Origin: Olsenella sp. Marseille-P4559
GTDB lineage: Bacteria; Actinomycetota; Coriobacteriia; Coriobacteriales; Atopobiaceae
Reading direction: 5' to 3'
Length of the DNA stretch: 64,000 nucleotides
Assembly: GCF_900605015.1 (NCBI RefSeq)
Contig: NZ_LR027575.1
Coordinates: forward strand, 302,690 to 366,689
The notes under the pieces are model-generated. The model was not told where the DNA came from. It ran no database searches and saw only the letters and a list, made by a program, of their open reading frames with translations. The translations under genes and the position numbers were made by a program. This document shows, in pieces, positions 41,068 to 49,454 of this stretch. Position 1 is the stretch's first letter. Each line of letters opens with the position of its first letter.

Positions 41068-41852
41068 CTCTCGCGCCCCTTCTCGCGCATCCACGCGAAT
41101 ACGAACTGCTGCTGGATTCCGCCCCACACCGGGTCCCACGTCACGTGGTACTCGCGCTCGGCTCGCTTGATCCAGGTGTCACGCGGCACTGCCTCGAGAT
41201 ATCCCAACCCAAAGAGGCAGATGCAACTTGCCACCTTAGGACCAATGCCTGCGCTCTCCTCGAGCTCTTCCATGGACTCCTCGAGCGTGACGTCGCTACG
41301 GTCAAGCCGCATGGGATGCCACGTGGCCGCGCGCTCGGCAAGCGCCTCAAGGTAGGGCCTGCGGTATCCCAGCTTGAGTCCCTCGGCAAACGACTCGTCG
41401 GCGAGAAGCGCCGCCAGCTCGCCTGGTCCAGGGACGTATCCCGCACCCGCGTCGAGCAGTGCGTCCATCGTCCTCTGTATGCGTGCGATGTTCGAGTTCT
41501 GCGACACAACAAAGCTCACGGTAGTGTCCCACCAGTTCTGCGCAAGCACCCGGATTCCAGCGCCCACGCGAATCACCTCGTCAGGCATCGCAAGCTCGCC
41601 CAGAATCTTCTCGTAATCCACGTCGAGGGCCAGGTAGTGGCACCAGAAGGCAAGTTCGCCGACCTCAACGTCTTCCCCGTTGGCGCGTCGCACGCACACC
41701 GCGCCCTGCTCGGCACCGCCCTTCTGCGAGAGCAGGCAGCGCCTGTGACCGCTGGCCACGAGCCAGCCATTCTCGACCTGCCGCCACGTGAAGACCTGAC
41801 CCGATGCGGCAACGGCATCAAGCGAGAAAAGCGCGGTCTCAATCGTCGCCAT
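41064..41852 (-). CDS. OGG1-type 8-oxoguanine DNA glycosylase
   Basis: Base-excision-repair glycosylase/lyase of the HhH-GPD superfamily, 262 aa. The N-terminal OGG domain shows SGQVFTWRQ. The core SQNSNIARIQRTMDAL leads to the helix-hairpin-helix SAGIGPKVASCICLFGL, with the catalytic Lys in GPKVA and Asp in AVPRDTWIKRA. It is second in a three-gene minus-strand operon (acylphosphatase, glycosylase, RDAC), 8 bp after the first. Confidence 0.9.
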   Translation of the reverse strand: MATIETALFSLDAVAASGQVFTWRQVENGWLVASGHRRCLLSQKGGAEQGAVCVRRANGEDVEVGELAFWCHYLALDVDYEKILGELAMPDEVIRVGAGIRVLAQNWWDTTVSFVVSQNSNIARIQRTMDALLDAGAGYVPGPGELAALLADESFAEGLKLGYRRPYLEALAERAATWHPMRLDRSDVTLEESMEELEESAGIGPKVASCICLFGLGYLEAVPRDTWIKRAEREYHVTWDPVWGGIQQQFVFAWMREKGRER

Positions 41853-41860
41853 GGAGACGC

Positions 41861-42217
41861 CTAGAAGCGCACGGAGAACTCGGTCTCGTCCGGGACGGGC
41901 GCGATGTCCTCCTTGGCGTCGATGGAGTAGCGGATGGGGAAACGCCGGTAGCTCTCGAGGAGGCGCGTGAAGAACGTGGAGACAGTCTCATCCGGCCCCT
42001 GGAGCTCCATGCTCACGGAACCGTCCGGCTCGTTTCTCACCCAGCCGGTGAGTCCAAGATCAAGTGCCACGCGCTGGCTGGTCCACCTAAAGCCCACGCC
42101 TTGGACCTGGCCCACGAAGCGCACGCGGATGCGCCGCGTGCCACCGCCGCCAGCCGCCGCTGCGCCGCCAGTCGTCGCGTTGTCCCTTCGCCTGCCCTCG
42201 TGCCTTTTCCCAAACAT
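41861..42217 (-). CDS. acyP: Acylphosphatase with N-terminal extension
   Basis: Small enzyme hydrolysing acyl phosphates, 118 aa. The family core begins at RIRVRFVGQVQGVGFRWTSQ, with the catalytic Arg in GVGFR and Asn in GWVRNEPDGSV. About 27 extra N-terminal residues (basic, then Gly/Ala-rich) precede it. The start ATG 42217 has GGGAGG upstream, so the extension is likely real. It heads the operon, divergent from the DegV gene. Confidence 0.93.
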   Translation of the reverse strand: MFGKRHEGRRRDNATTGGAAAAGGGGTRRIRVRFVGQVQGVGFRWTSQRVALDLGLTGWVRNEPDGSVSMELQGPDETVSTFFTRLLESYRRFPIRYSIDAKEDIAPVPDETEFSVRF

Positions 42218-42359
42218 GGTACCTCCCTCGAACGCCCGCCTGCGTCACCAAGCCCCCTGCCGGCTTTCCATTTCTCGTGGTTGTTGCCTGCGCAGCAGCC
42301 CGCGTACACGGGTACGCTTACAATACTACCCGGATATCAAGGGCAACTGAGGAGACCAC

Positions 42360-43307
42360 ATGGCGACCAAGTGCAACATCATGACGGACTCGTGCTGCGA
42401 CTTTTCCGTCGGGGAGGTCGAGCAGGCGGGCATCACGTGCCTCTCGTTCACCTACACCGAGGCCGGCAAGCCCGACGGTGGCCTCTCGGGTGTCGATGAC
42501 CTCTTCCAGTCCCGCACCGCCCATGAGTTCTACTCCGCCATCGAGAACGGCGCTTGCCCCATGACCTCGCAGCCCTCGCAGATGGCCTACGAGGAGGCGT
42601 TCGAGAAGGCCATTGCCTCCGGTGTCCCCACGGTCCACTTTGCCCTCTCCAGCGGCATCTCCGGCGCGTATAACGGTGCCGTTACGGCCCTTGAGCGCGT
42701 GCGCGAGAGGCACGGCGGCACGCTCCCTACGCCCATCTACGTTATTGACTGCCTTATCGGCTCCACCACGCAGAACCTACTTGTCCACGCTGCCGTCGAG
42801 AAGCGCGACCAGGGTATGACCGCGGAGGAGATTGTCACGTGGGCCGAGGATGCGCGCTTCCACGCGCACACCATCTTCATGGTGGACAACCTCGACGCGC
42901 TGCACCGCGGCGGACGCATCCCCAAGTCGGTTGCCGTGGTGGGCGGTCTTCTCGACGTGAAGCCGCTTCTCACCTTTAACCTCGACGGCTCGCTGGCCAT
43001 CATGGGCATGGCGCGCGGGCGCAGGAAGGCCATGCGCAAGATGGCCGACTTCTACGAGGAGCTCCACGATTCGTCCTACCTCGGCCATGTGGTGGCCATT
43101 GGCGACGCGGACTGCGTGGCCGACGGTGACTCGCTCGCCCGCATACTCAAGCCGTCCGAGCACGCGCTCAAGGTCTATCGCTCCACCATTGGCCCAACCA
43201 TCGGCTGCCACGTTGGGCCCGGCATGTACTCCTGCTGCTTCTGGGGTCCGGACCGTCGCGATGACAGGTACAACGATGCCAAGAACAAGGGCAAGTCGGC
43301 CAAGTAG
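42360..43307 (+). CDS. DegV family fatty-acid-binding protein
   Basis: Lipid-binding protein of the DegV/FakB type, 315 aa, start ATG 42360 with GAGGAG upstream. N-terminal TDSCCDF, then MTSQPS and ALSSGISGAYN (fatty-acid carboxylate contacts), DNLDALHRGGRI and VGPGMYSCCF. FakB-like proteins hand fatty acids to a FakA kinase. No fakA is in the window. Confidence 0.92.
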   Translation: MATKCNIMTDSCCDFSVGEVEQAGITCLSFTYTEAGKPDGGLSGVDDLFQSRTAHEFYSAIENGACPMTSQPSQMAYEEAFEKAIASGVPTVHFALSSGISGAYNGAVTALERVRERHGGTLPTPIYVIDCLIGSTTQNLLVHAAVEKRDQGMTAEEIVTWAEDARFHAHTIFMVDNLDALHRGGRIPKSVAVVGGLLDVKPLLTFNLDGSLAIMGMARGRRKAMRKMADFYEELHDSSYLGHVVAIGDADCVADGDSLARILKPSEHALKVYRSTIGPTIGCHVGPGMYSCCFWGPDRRDDRYNDAKNKGKSAK

Positions 43308-43375
43308 GCACGTCTCGCCACACCAATCACGTTTTCTGGGGCAGCGCGCCCCATCGCATCCAGGGGAGGTCTGCA

Positions 43376-45361
43376 ATGAGCTGGACAAGAAGGGAATTCC
43401 TCGAGCTTGCATCGGCTGGTGCGGCGAGCGTGGGCCTTGCTGCCTGCAGCGCTCCCACGCGGCAGCAGCCTAGTGACACCACAGACCAGTCGGTCGATTC
43501 GACCTTGCAGCCCGCGGAGAACGTTGACCTGGGCGAGTTCAAGAGCCTGGCGCTCGACACCACTGCCTGGAAGTACGATGCAGACAACGACGTCTACTAC
43601 CAGCTTGGCCTTACGTACTGCCTGAAGCCCGCCACGACCACCTACGAATCCCTGGCGATCTTCGTCCCCGGCAAGTACTTCACCGCCGAGAAGAAAGGCG
43701 ACACCTACTCCTGCACCATAAACGATAAGGCCGTGGTGGGTGGCTTCACGCCGTCGACGGCGCCCATCCTTCTGCCCATCAACAGCGGCACGCTCTCCCC
43801 GCAGGCGAGTCCCACCAAGTACGGCTATGACGGGCTGGGCACCTTCCTCGATGCCGGCTGTATCTACGTCTATGCGGGCTTTCGCGGGAGAAGTGCCGGC
43901 TACGACTCCTCGAACGGCTCGACCGACCTCTATCCCGGAGGCGCCCCCTGGCCGGTGGTGGACCTCAAGGCTGCCATCCGCTACCTGCGCTACAACAAGG
44001 ACGTGCTCCCCTGTGACGCGTCGCGGGTCTTCTCGTTTGGCTTCTCGGCGGGCGGCGGCGTAAGCGCGCTCCTCGGCTCTGCCGGTGATGCGGAGGCCTA
44101 CCAGCCCTACCTGGACTCCATTGGCGCCATCACGCACGACGCCGAAGGCAACACGGTCTCCGACGCCATCTTTGGCAGCGCCTCATGGTGCCCCGTTACC
44201 TCCTTCGACACTGCCGACGCCTCCTACGAGTGGATGATGGGGCAGTTCTCGACCGCGGCCACACGCGCCGACGGCACATGGACTGCAGCTCTCTCACAGG
44301 GGCTTGCCGCAGACTACGCCAGCTACATCAACGCGATGGACCTACGCGATTCCGATGACTCCCAGCTCACGCTCGACGAGTCGGAGGGCAGCGTTTACAC
44401 GCTGGGCTCCTACGCGAGCCAGATCCTCTCCATCCTCGACGAGTCTGCGACCAACTTTGTCTCGGACACCACGTTCCCGTACACGTACACACCGCAGCGT
44501 ATCGACGACCCAACCTTTCCCGGCGATCCCAACCTTGCGACCACGCGAGCGTCAGAGGCTGCCGTGGCGGCGGCCAAACAGGGAGCCCAGTCCTCGGCAG
44601 AGGCGCAGTCTTCGGCAGAGACATCGGCCGACGGCAGCACGGAGACCACGGAGTCGACAGACGCGACCACGACGACTACGACAACCACGACCACGACGCT
44701 CCCCACGGGGACCACGCAGGTGCAGTCCACCATTTACGACACCGTGCAGAATTACTTCTCGGCACTGAACTCCGACTACTGGTGGATCAACTACAACGTG
44801 AGCCGCCAGACGGTCTCGATCTCGAGCCTGCGCGACTTCTCGACGCATCTGTGCCCCGCCGAGGCTTCGGTTCCCGCCTTCGACGCTGCTGACCGCTCCA
44901 CCAAGACCAACCAGCTCTTTGGCATTGGCGAGGAGAGCACCCTGCACTTTGACGAGATCGTTGGCAATCGCGTGGCGGCAAACGCGGACAGCTACGCCAC
45001 GCTCCAGGGCTGGGACGGGCCCTTTGCTACGGCCTGGCAGGACGACCTCGAGAAGACCGACTCCCTCGACACCGACATGGTCACACGCGTCTCGATGTTC
45101 AACCCGCTCTATTTCCTGAGTGGCACCTACGCAGGCTATGGCACGGGTGCGGTGGCGCCGCATTGGCGCATCAGCGACGGCGTCTTTGACACCACGACGC
45201 CGCTTGCCGTCTCGGCCAACCTGGCTTTGGCACTGCGCCACTTTAGCGGGGTCGAGGATGTGTCCTACGTGCCCGTGTGGGGTCAGGGCCACGTGATGGC
45301 CGAGCGCTCGGGCACCGCGAACGACAACCTTCTCGCCTGGATCGCCTCCTGCTGCGCATGA
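43376..45361 (+). CDS. Subtype A tannase-like alpha/beta-hydrolase lipoprotein
   Basis: 661 aa extracellular esterase, start ATG 43376 with GGGGAGG upstream. Tat-type leader (RREFLELASAGAASVG) with lipobox LAAC, so surface-anchored. The nucleophile elbow FGFSAGGG has Ser near residue 223. The acid Asp lies in SDGVFDTTTPLAVS and the His in WGQGHVMAE near the end. Between about residues 390 and 445 is a low-complexity insert rich in Ala, Ser, Glu and Thr, with a run of eleven Thr (44664-44698). Such enzymes split gallate esters of plant tannins; the substrate here is inferred from the family. Confidence 0.85.
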   Translation: MSWTRREFLELASAGAASVGLAACSAPTRQQPSDTTDQSVDSTLQPAENVDLGEFKSLALDTTAWKYDADNDVYYQLGLTYCLKPATTTYESLAIFVPGKYFTAEKKGDTYSCTINDKAVVGGFTPSTAPILLPINSGTLSPQASPTKYGYDGLGTFLDAGCIYVYAGFRGRSAGYDSSNGSTDLYPGGAPWPVVDLKAAIRYLRYNKDVLPCDASRVFSFGFSAGGGVSALLGSAGDAEAYQPYLDSIGAITHDAEGNTVSDAIFGSASWCPVTSFDTADASYEWMMGQFSTAATRADGTWTAALSQGLAADYASYINAMDLRDSDDSQLTLDESEGSVYTLGSYASQILSILDESATNFVSDTTFPYTYTPQRIDDPTFPGDPNLATTRASEAAVAAAKQGAQSSAEAQSSAETSADGSTETTESTDATTTTTTTTTTTLPTGTTQVQSTIYDTVQNYFSALNSDYWWINYNVSRQTVSISSLRDFSTHLCPAEASVPAFDAADRSTKTNQLFGIGEESTLHFDEIVGNRVAANADSYATLQGWDGPFATAWQDDLEKTDSLDTDMVTRVSMFNPLYFLSGTYAGYGTGAVAPHWRISDGVFDTTTPLAVSANLALALRHFSGVEDVSYVPVWGQGHVMAERSGTANDNLLAWIASCCA

Positions 45362-45388
45362 GACAAGGGACGGTCCCCTTGTCTCATG
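45357..45388 (+). terminator. Palindromic repeat 1, terminator of the tannase gene
   Basis: Perfect 13-bp arms CATGAGACAAGGG (45357-45369) and CCCTTGTCTCATG (45376-45388). The stop codon of the tannase gene is in the left arm. Related palindromes occur at 47373 and 62651. Confidence 0.75.
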
Positions 45389-45461
45389 AGTGCGCCCCCG
45401 GTAGGTGGGATACCGGGGGCGTATGTGCATGGCAGCAAGGCTGGGGAAGAGGAGGGACAGC

Positions 45462-47225
45462 CTACCTGCCTGAGAAGAAATCGACGATTGCGTTCCAGAT
45501 GTCGAGAAAGACGTTGCCCGTGCTCGTGGAGCCGCTTGCGGTGGGTTCCTCCGAGGTTGCAGTGCCATCCTGCGCTGTGTCCGACACAGTGGTGGCAGCG
45601 GTGATGTCTGAGTCGCCCATGGCAAATGTGGTGCTCGTGCCGCATTCCGCGTCGAAGGTACTGCGGTCGATGAGGTCGGTGCTGGCAGTCGATGCGCCCG
45701 TGCCGTCGTAGGTCGTGGAGTAGGCGCCTGTCACGGTGACGGTGAGGTCGGAGGTGCCCTGGACCATGGTCTGGCCGTTGGCCACGATTGTCACGGTCTT
45801 GCCGCTCTCGTCCACCACGCTTCCGCCGGAGGCCACGTTGAGCGCCGAGACGGTCGAGTCTGCCGTCACAACCCACGTTGACCCGTCGTCTACGTTTACG
45901 GTGATGGGGGAGTCGCTGGTAGAACCATTGGCGTTCTCAGTGATCGAGACCGCGCCCGTCCAGGTGCTGCTGTCTGTAAGGTAGAGCGCCAACGAGGAGG
46001 TCGTGTCCACGCTCACGTTGCCCCTGACATTCTCATCCGCAAGCGTCAGCGTTGCCGTGCCTCCGTTGGAGCCAGCCGTACCCCAGTTGTTGGAGTCGTT
46101 GCCCTCGATCTGGATGAGGTTGGCTGCCGAAGAGTCGTAATCGAGCTGTGTACCCTCAAGCAGGATGTTTGCCGTGGTGTTGGTCACGTAGAAGAACGAC
46201 CCAGACTGGATGGCACTCGAGAGCTTGGAGCCAACCGCCTGGAAGCATGCTGCCTCGCCGGTTGTCGACTCGGCGTCACCCGAGGTGGACTGGTAGATGA
46301 TGACCGCGTTGGCCACGGGGTCCGAAGCGGTCTTTTCGGTGATGGTGCTCGAAAGCGTCGAGTTGTTGATGAGGATGGTGTTGAGCCCCTCCATGCCGGC
46401 GATCTGGCTGCCGGTGGCGGTGCCCGTCACGCCCGAGACCTCGATGTCGCCGGTCGAGTAGAGCAGAGGCGAGCCGGACCCCGCAGTCGAGAGCGTGGAG
46501 CTGGTGACCGAGATGTTGCCGCCGCCACGGTCGGTGGCGATGCTTGCGCAGTGGTCGCCCTCGGTCGAGATGCCCATCTCGTTCGCGATGATGGTGCCGT
46601 CGTAGGTGGCATCAAGGCCACGCGAGTTGTCGGCCGAGGTCGTGATGGTGTCGCCGTTTGCGTAGATGGTTGCGCCGTCGGTGGCAAAGATTGCGTTGGA
46701 ACCCTCGCTTGTGGCATTGAGCTTGGAGTTTGAGACCTTTGCGGTTGTCCCATCGCCCACGGCGAGAAGGATTGAGTTCACGCCATAGAAGTTGCAGTTG
46801 TCGCCGTTGGTGTCGTCGCCGGACTTCTCGAGCGTGACGCCGGAGAGCGCGAGTGTGCCGCCGTCCTCGGCCAGCGCCGCGTTGACGTCTGCATCGGTCG
46901 CGGTGATGGTCTGGCTTGAGGCCTCCTGCGTGTCTCCGTTGGCCACGAGGGTGCCGCAGAGGGCGCCCGTGTAGTCGTAGGTCATCGTGTTGGCTCCGCC
47001 GCCTGCGTCGCCGGGCGCACCTCCGTTGCCGGGTGCCTCGCCTCCACCGGAGGGCGGCTGTCCCGACGGGGCGGTTTGGCTCGCTTCGGCGCCGGAGCCG
47101 CTGGTACTGGAGCCCGCTGCCAGCGCGGGTAGGGGAGCAAGCGAGAGGAGCAGCGCTCCTGTGACAACTGCGATGCCTGCCTTGTGTACGATCTGGTCCA
47201 CACACCCCATATTGTCTCTTCTCAT
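45462..47225 (-). CDS. Secreted beta-helix-like protein (carbohydrate-binding domain type)
   Basis: 587 aa, start ATG 47225 with AGGAGGTCCGGG upstream. Signal peptide (AGIAVVTGALLLSLAPLPALA) and then a Gly/Pro/Ser-rich spacer (QTAPSGQPPSGGGEAPGNGG). The body is a series of short beta turns with Asn/Thr/Gly-rich repeats (SADNSRGLDATYDGTIIANE, then ISVTSSTLSTAGSGSPLL), as in right-handed beta-helix surface proteins of the Cthe_2159-like carbohydrate-binding group. The C terminus VFLDIWNAIVDFFSGR may be an anchor or amphipathic helix. Ligand unknown. Aspartate-rich turns might bind Ca2+. Confidence 0.7.
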   Translation of the reverse strand: MRRDNMGCVDQIVHKAGIAVVTGALLLSLAPLPALAAGSSTSGSGAEASQTAPSGQPPSGGGEAPGNGGAPGDAGGGANTMTYDYTGALCGTLVANGDTQEASSQTITATDADVNAALAEDGGTLALSGVTLEKSGDDTNGDNCNFYGVNSILLAVGDGTTAKVSNSKLNATSEGSNAIFATDGATIYANGDTITTSADNSRGLDATYDGTIIANEMGISTEGDHCASIATDRGGGNISVTSSTLSTAGSGSPLLYSTGDIEVSGVTGTATGSQIAGMEGLNTILINNSTLSSTITEKTASDPVANAVIIYQSTSGDAESTTGEAACFQAVGSKLSSAIQSGSFFYVTNTTANILLEGTQLDYDSSAANLIQIEGNDSNNWGTAGSNGGTATLTLADENVRGNVSVDTTSSLALYLTDSSTWTGAVSITENANGSTSDSPITVNVDDGSTWVVTADSTVSALNVASGGSVVDESGKTVTIVANGQTMVQGTSDLTVTVTGAYSTTYDGTGASTASTDLIDRSTFDAECGTSTTFAMGDSDITAATTVSDTAQDGTATSEEPTASGSTSTGNVFLDIWNAIVDFFSGR

Positions 47226-47372
47226 CCCGGACCTCCTATGATGTGGTCTGGCAACGTTCCCTGGCCTCAGTATGTCCAGCCAAGGGCTGGGCTCCCGCGT
47301 CGTGGGCGCATCGACAGCACGTGGGCATAATGTTGAATCAACTCTCAAAGGTCCCTGTGTGAATACTGAAGT

Positions 47373-47399
47373 GAGACAAGGGGGCTGTCCCTCTGTCTC
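47373..47399. repeat. Palindromic repeat 2
   Basis: GAGACAAGGG (47373-47382) pairs imperfectly with CCCTCTGTCTC (47389-47399). It stands between two divergent genes, where a terminator makes little sense, which favours a dispersed repeat element. Confidence 0.6.
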
Positions 47400-47448
47400 C
47401 TGCTATTGTTAGCGGAGGAAACGGCACACCCAGACGATTGGCACGCAC

Positions 47449-48183
47449 ATGGATCAGGACACGTTCGGCGAGAACAGCGCACGTACGACAGCCACAGCCC
47501 TTACCAGGCGGGGATTCTTGACCCTGACGCTTGTTGCGGCGTCGCTCTCGCTTGCCGCCTGCGGCACCCCTTCTGACGCGGGTGGCGAGAGCAGCACAAG
47601 CTCGACGACTTCCTCCTCGGATGGCTCCACCAGCGTCTCGACTGACGCTGACACCAGCGGCCAGCCCACGGGGACCTACGCCTCGGGCGTCCACCACGCG
47701 ACCATCGACGTCACGGATTACGGCACCATCTCGGTCGCGCTCAACGCCGACGTTGCGCCCATCACCGTCTCGAACTTCGCCGGCCTTGTCGAGCAGGGCT
47801 TCTACAACGGCCTTACCTTCCACCGTGTGGTGAGGGACTTCATGATTCAAGGCGGCGACCCCAATGGCGACGGCACGGGCGGCTCTGACAAAACCATCAA
47901 GGGAGAGTTCTCTGCCAATGGGGTCACGAACAGCATTGCCCACGTGCGCGGCACCATCTCGATGGCGCGTTCGTCGGATTACAACTCGGCCAGCTCGCAG
48001 TTCTTTATCGTTCAGAAGGCGGCCTCGTCGCTCAACGGGCAGTACGCCGCCTTCGGCAACGTGACCGATGGCATGGACGTGGTTGACGCCATCGTGGACG
48101 CAACGGCCGACAAGGGAGATTCCAACGGCATTCTTCCCGCCGGGGACCAGCCGGTGATTGCCTCCATCGCGATGGCGGACTAA
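47449..48183 (+). CDS. Cyclophilin-type peptidyl-prolyl isomerase lipoprotein
   Basis: 244 aa. N terminus TRRGFLTLTLVAASLSLAAC carries a twin Arg and lipobox, so it is exported and membrane-anchored. A Ser/Thr/Asp-rich linker (residues 40-70) precedes the cyclophilin fold (YNGLTFHRVVRDFMIQGGDP, GTISMARS, NSASSQFFIV). It catalyses proline isomerisation in folding of exported proteins. The Shine-Dalgarno GGAGG lies rather far upstream of ATG 47449, so the start is a little uncertain. Confidence 0.93.
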   Translation: MDQDTFGENSARTTATALTRRGFLTLTLVAASLSLAACGTPSDAGGESSTSSTTSSSDGSTSVSTDADTSGQPTGTYASGVHHATIDVTDYGTISVALNADVAPITVSNFAGLVEQGFYNGLTFHRVVRDFMIQGGDPNGDGTGGSDKTIKGEFSANGVTNSIAHVRGTISMARSSDYNSASSQFFIVQKAASSLNGQYAAFGNVTDGMDVVDAIVDATADKGDSNGILPAGDQPVIASIAMAD

Positions 48184-48343
48184 CGCCGGCGCTGGCGGTT
48201 TTGCTCCCGGCGCCTGTACGCGGCCCATCCGACATCTTGGAAATCGTGCATCACGTCATCGAAATAAACGTAATAAAATAGTGGCCTTTGCGCCATATGG
48301 CAAGGGGTATATCAAAAAGCTATAAAAAACGCTGCTATGCTGC

Positions 48344-48349
48344 TATAAT
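48344..48349 (+). promoter_or_regulatory. -10 box of the carD-like gene
   Basis: TATAAT, 27 bp upstream of the start codon, in a locally AT-rich stretch. No good -35 hexamer is seen at 17 bp, which is common for CarD-responsive promoters. Confidence 0.55.
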
Positions 48350-48375
48350 CTCATACATGAGAAAGGAGATTCTGC

Positions 48376-48876
48376 ATGTATGAGATTGGTGAGTATGTTG
48401 TCCATCCGGGTCAGGGCGTGTGCCGCGTCGAGGATGTGACGGATGGTCCCAGCCCCTGCTACCAGCTCATGCCCGTGGGTGAGCGCCGCCCCATGCGCAT
48501 CAGCTACCCTGTCTCCAGTGAGTCTCGCCTGCGTCCGGTCCTCTCGGCCGAAGAGGCTCGCGCCATTATTGACGAGTATCCCACCATGGAGGCGGAGCCG
48601 TACTCAGAGCATAGTGGGACCCTTGAAGAGCAGCACTTCAAGGACGAGATTCGCCGTGGCAGCTGCCTAGATTCCGTGCGCATCGCGAAGACCTTCCGCG
48701 AGCGCATCGACAAGGCCAAGTCCCGCAACAAGAAGCCACCCGTGGCATTCGACCGCATACTCAAGCTGGCAACCGCCCGCTCGCTCCAGGAGCTCTCCGT
48801 CGCGCTTGACACTACGCCCGAGGACGTCCAGGCGCTCTTCCAGGGCGCACTCGACGCCGCAGAAGGGGAGAACTAG
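48376..48876 (+). CDS. CarD family transcription regulator
   Basis: 166 aa, start ATG 48376 with AGAAAGGAG upstream. The N-terminal CarD/TRCF RNA-polymerase-interaction domain begins MYEIGEYVVHPGQGVCRVED. A helical C-terminal domain follows (FRERIDKAKSRNK, LKLATARSLQEL), which in CarD stabilises the open promoter complex. Probably a global regulator of rRNA and stress transcription. Confidence 0.92.
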   Translation: MYEIGEYVVHPGQGVCRVEDVTDGPSPCYQLMPVGERRPMRISYPVSSESRLRPVLSAEEARAIIDEYPTMEAEPYSEHSGTLEEQHFKDEIRRGSCLDSVRIAKTFRERIDKAKSRNKKPPVAFDRILKLATARSLQELSVALDTTPEDVQALFQGALDAAEGEN

Positions 48877-48926
48877 CGAGAGAAGCACGATTCCGCGGCA
48901 ACCGCCGCCGGCTGCCTCCCACACAA

Positions 48927-48958
48927 CGCCGGCCGCCACGCGCGGTCGGCGCTCTCTC
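48927..48958 (+). terminator. Terminator of the carD-like gene
   Basis: 10-bp stem CGCCGGCCGC (48927-48936) with GCGGTCGGCG (48942-48951), one G-U pair, 5-nt loop, then CTCTCT. Confidence 0.55.
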
Positions 48959-49083
48959 GTATGCGACCCTTGTCGTGCGCATTCTTTCCGCTGCGTTGCC
49001 ATTCCCGGTGGCAGGCGACCTGTGCCGCTCTTCTTGAGTAGAATTAGCTCCAAATACAAGATGGCCTCGACCGAGGAGGGTTC

Positions 49084-49380
49084 GTGCCTACCGCAGACGA
49101 GACAGACAAGAACCGCGCGATCATCACCGTCCTAGGGCATGACCGCCCGGGTATTGTTGCAGCAGTGTCCACGGAGCTCTCCGAGCGTTCCGTAAACATC
49201 CTCGACATCTCGCAGACCATTCTGCAGGGCACGTTCACGATGACCATGCTCGTGGACCTGGCCGAGGTCGAGACGGACTTCTCCGAACTCAAGGGGGCTC
49301 TCGACGCGCTCTCGGAGCGACTGGGCGTTCAGATTCGCATCCAGCGCGAGGAAGTCTTCCACTATATGTACCGCCTGTAG
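49084..49380 (+). CDS. ACT domain protein (UPF0237 type)
   Basis: 98 aa, GTG start at 49084 with GAGGAGGG upstream. A single ACT domain plus partner repeat: ITVLGHDRPGIVAAVSTELS and TMLVDLAEVETDFSEL. Such small proteins bind amino acids or related ligands, often as regulators. The neighbour downstream is citrate synthase, 74 bp away. Confidence 0.9.
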   Translation: MPTADETDKNRAIITVLGHDRPGIVAAVSTELSERSVNILDISQTILQGTFTMTMLVDLAEVETDFSELKGALDALSERLGVQIRIQREEVFHYMYRL

Positions 49381-49454
49381 CCCATATCCGCGCAAATACA
49401 CGGCCAGTTTTGCGTTCGCCCCGCGTTTTAGGGCGGAGAGAAAGGTGTTAGGCA

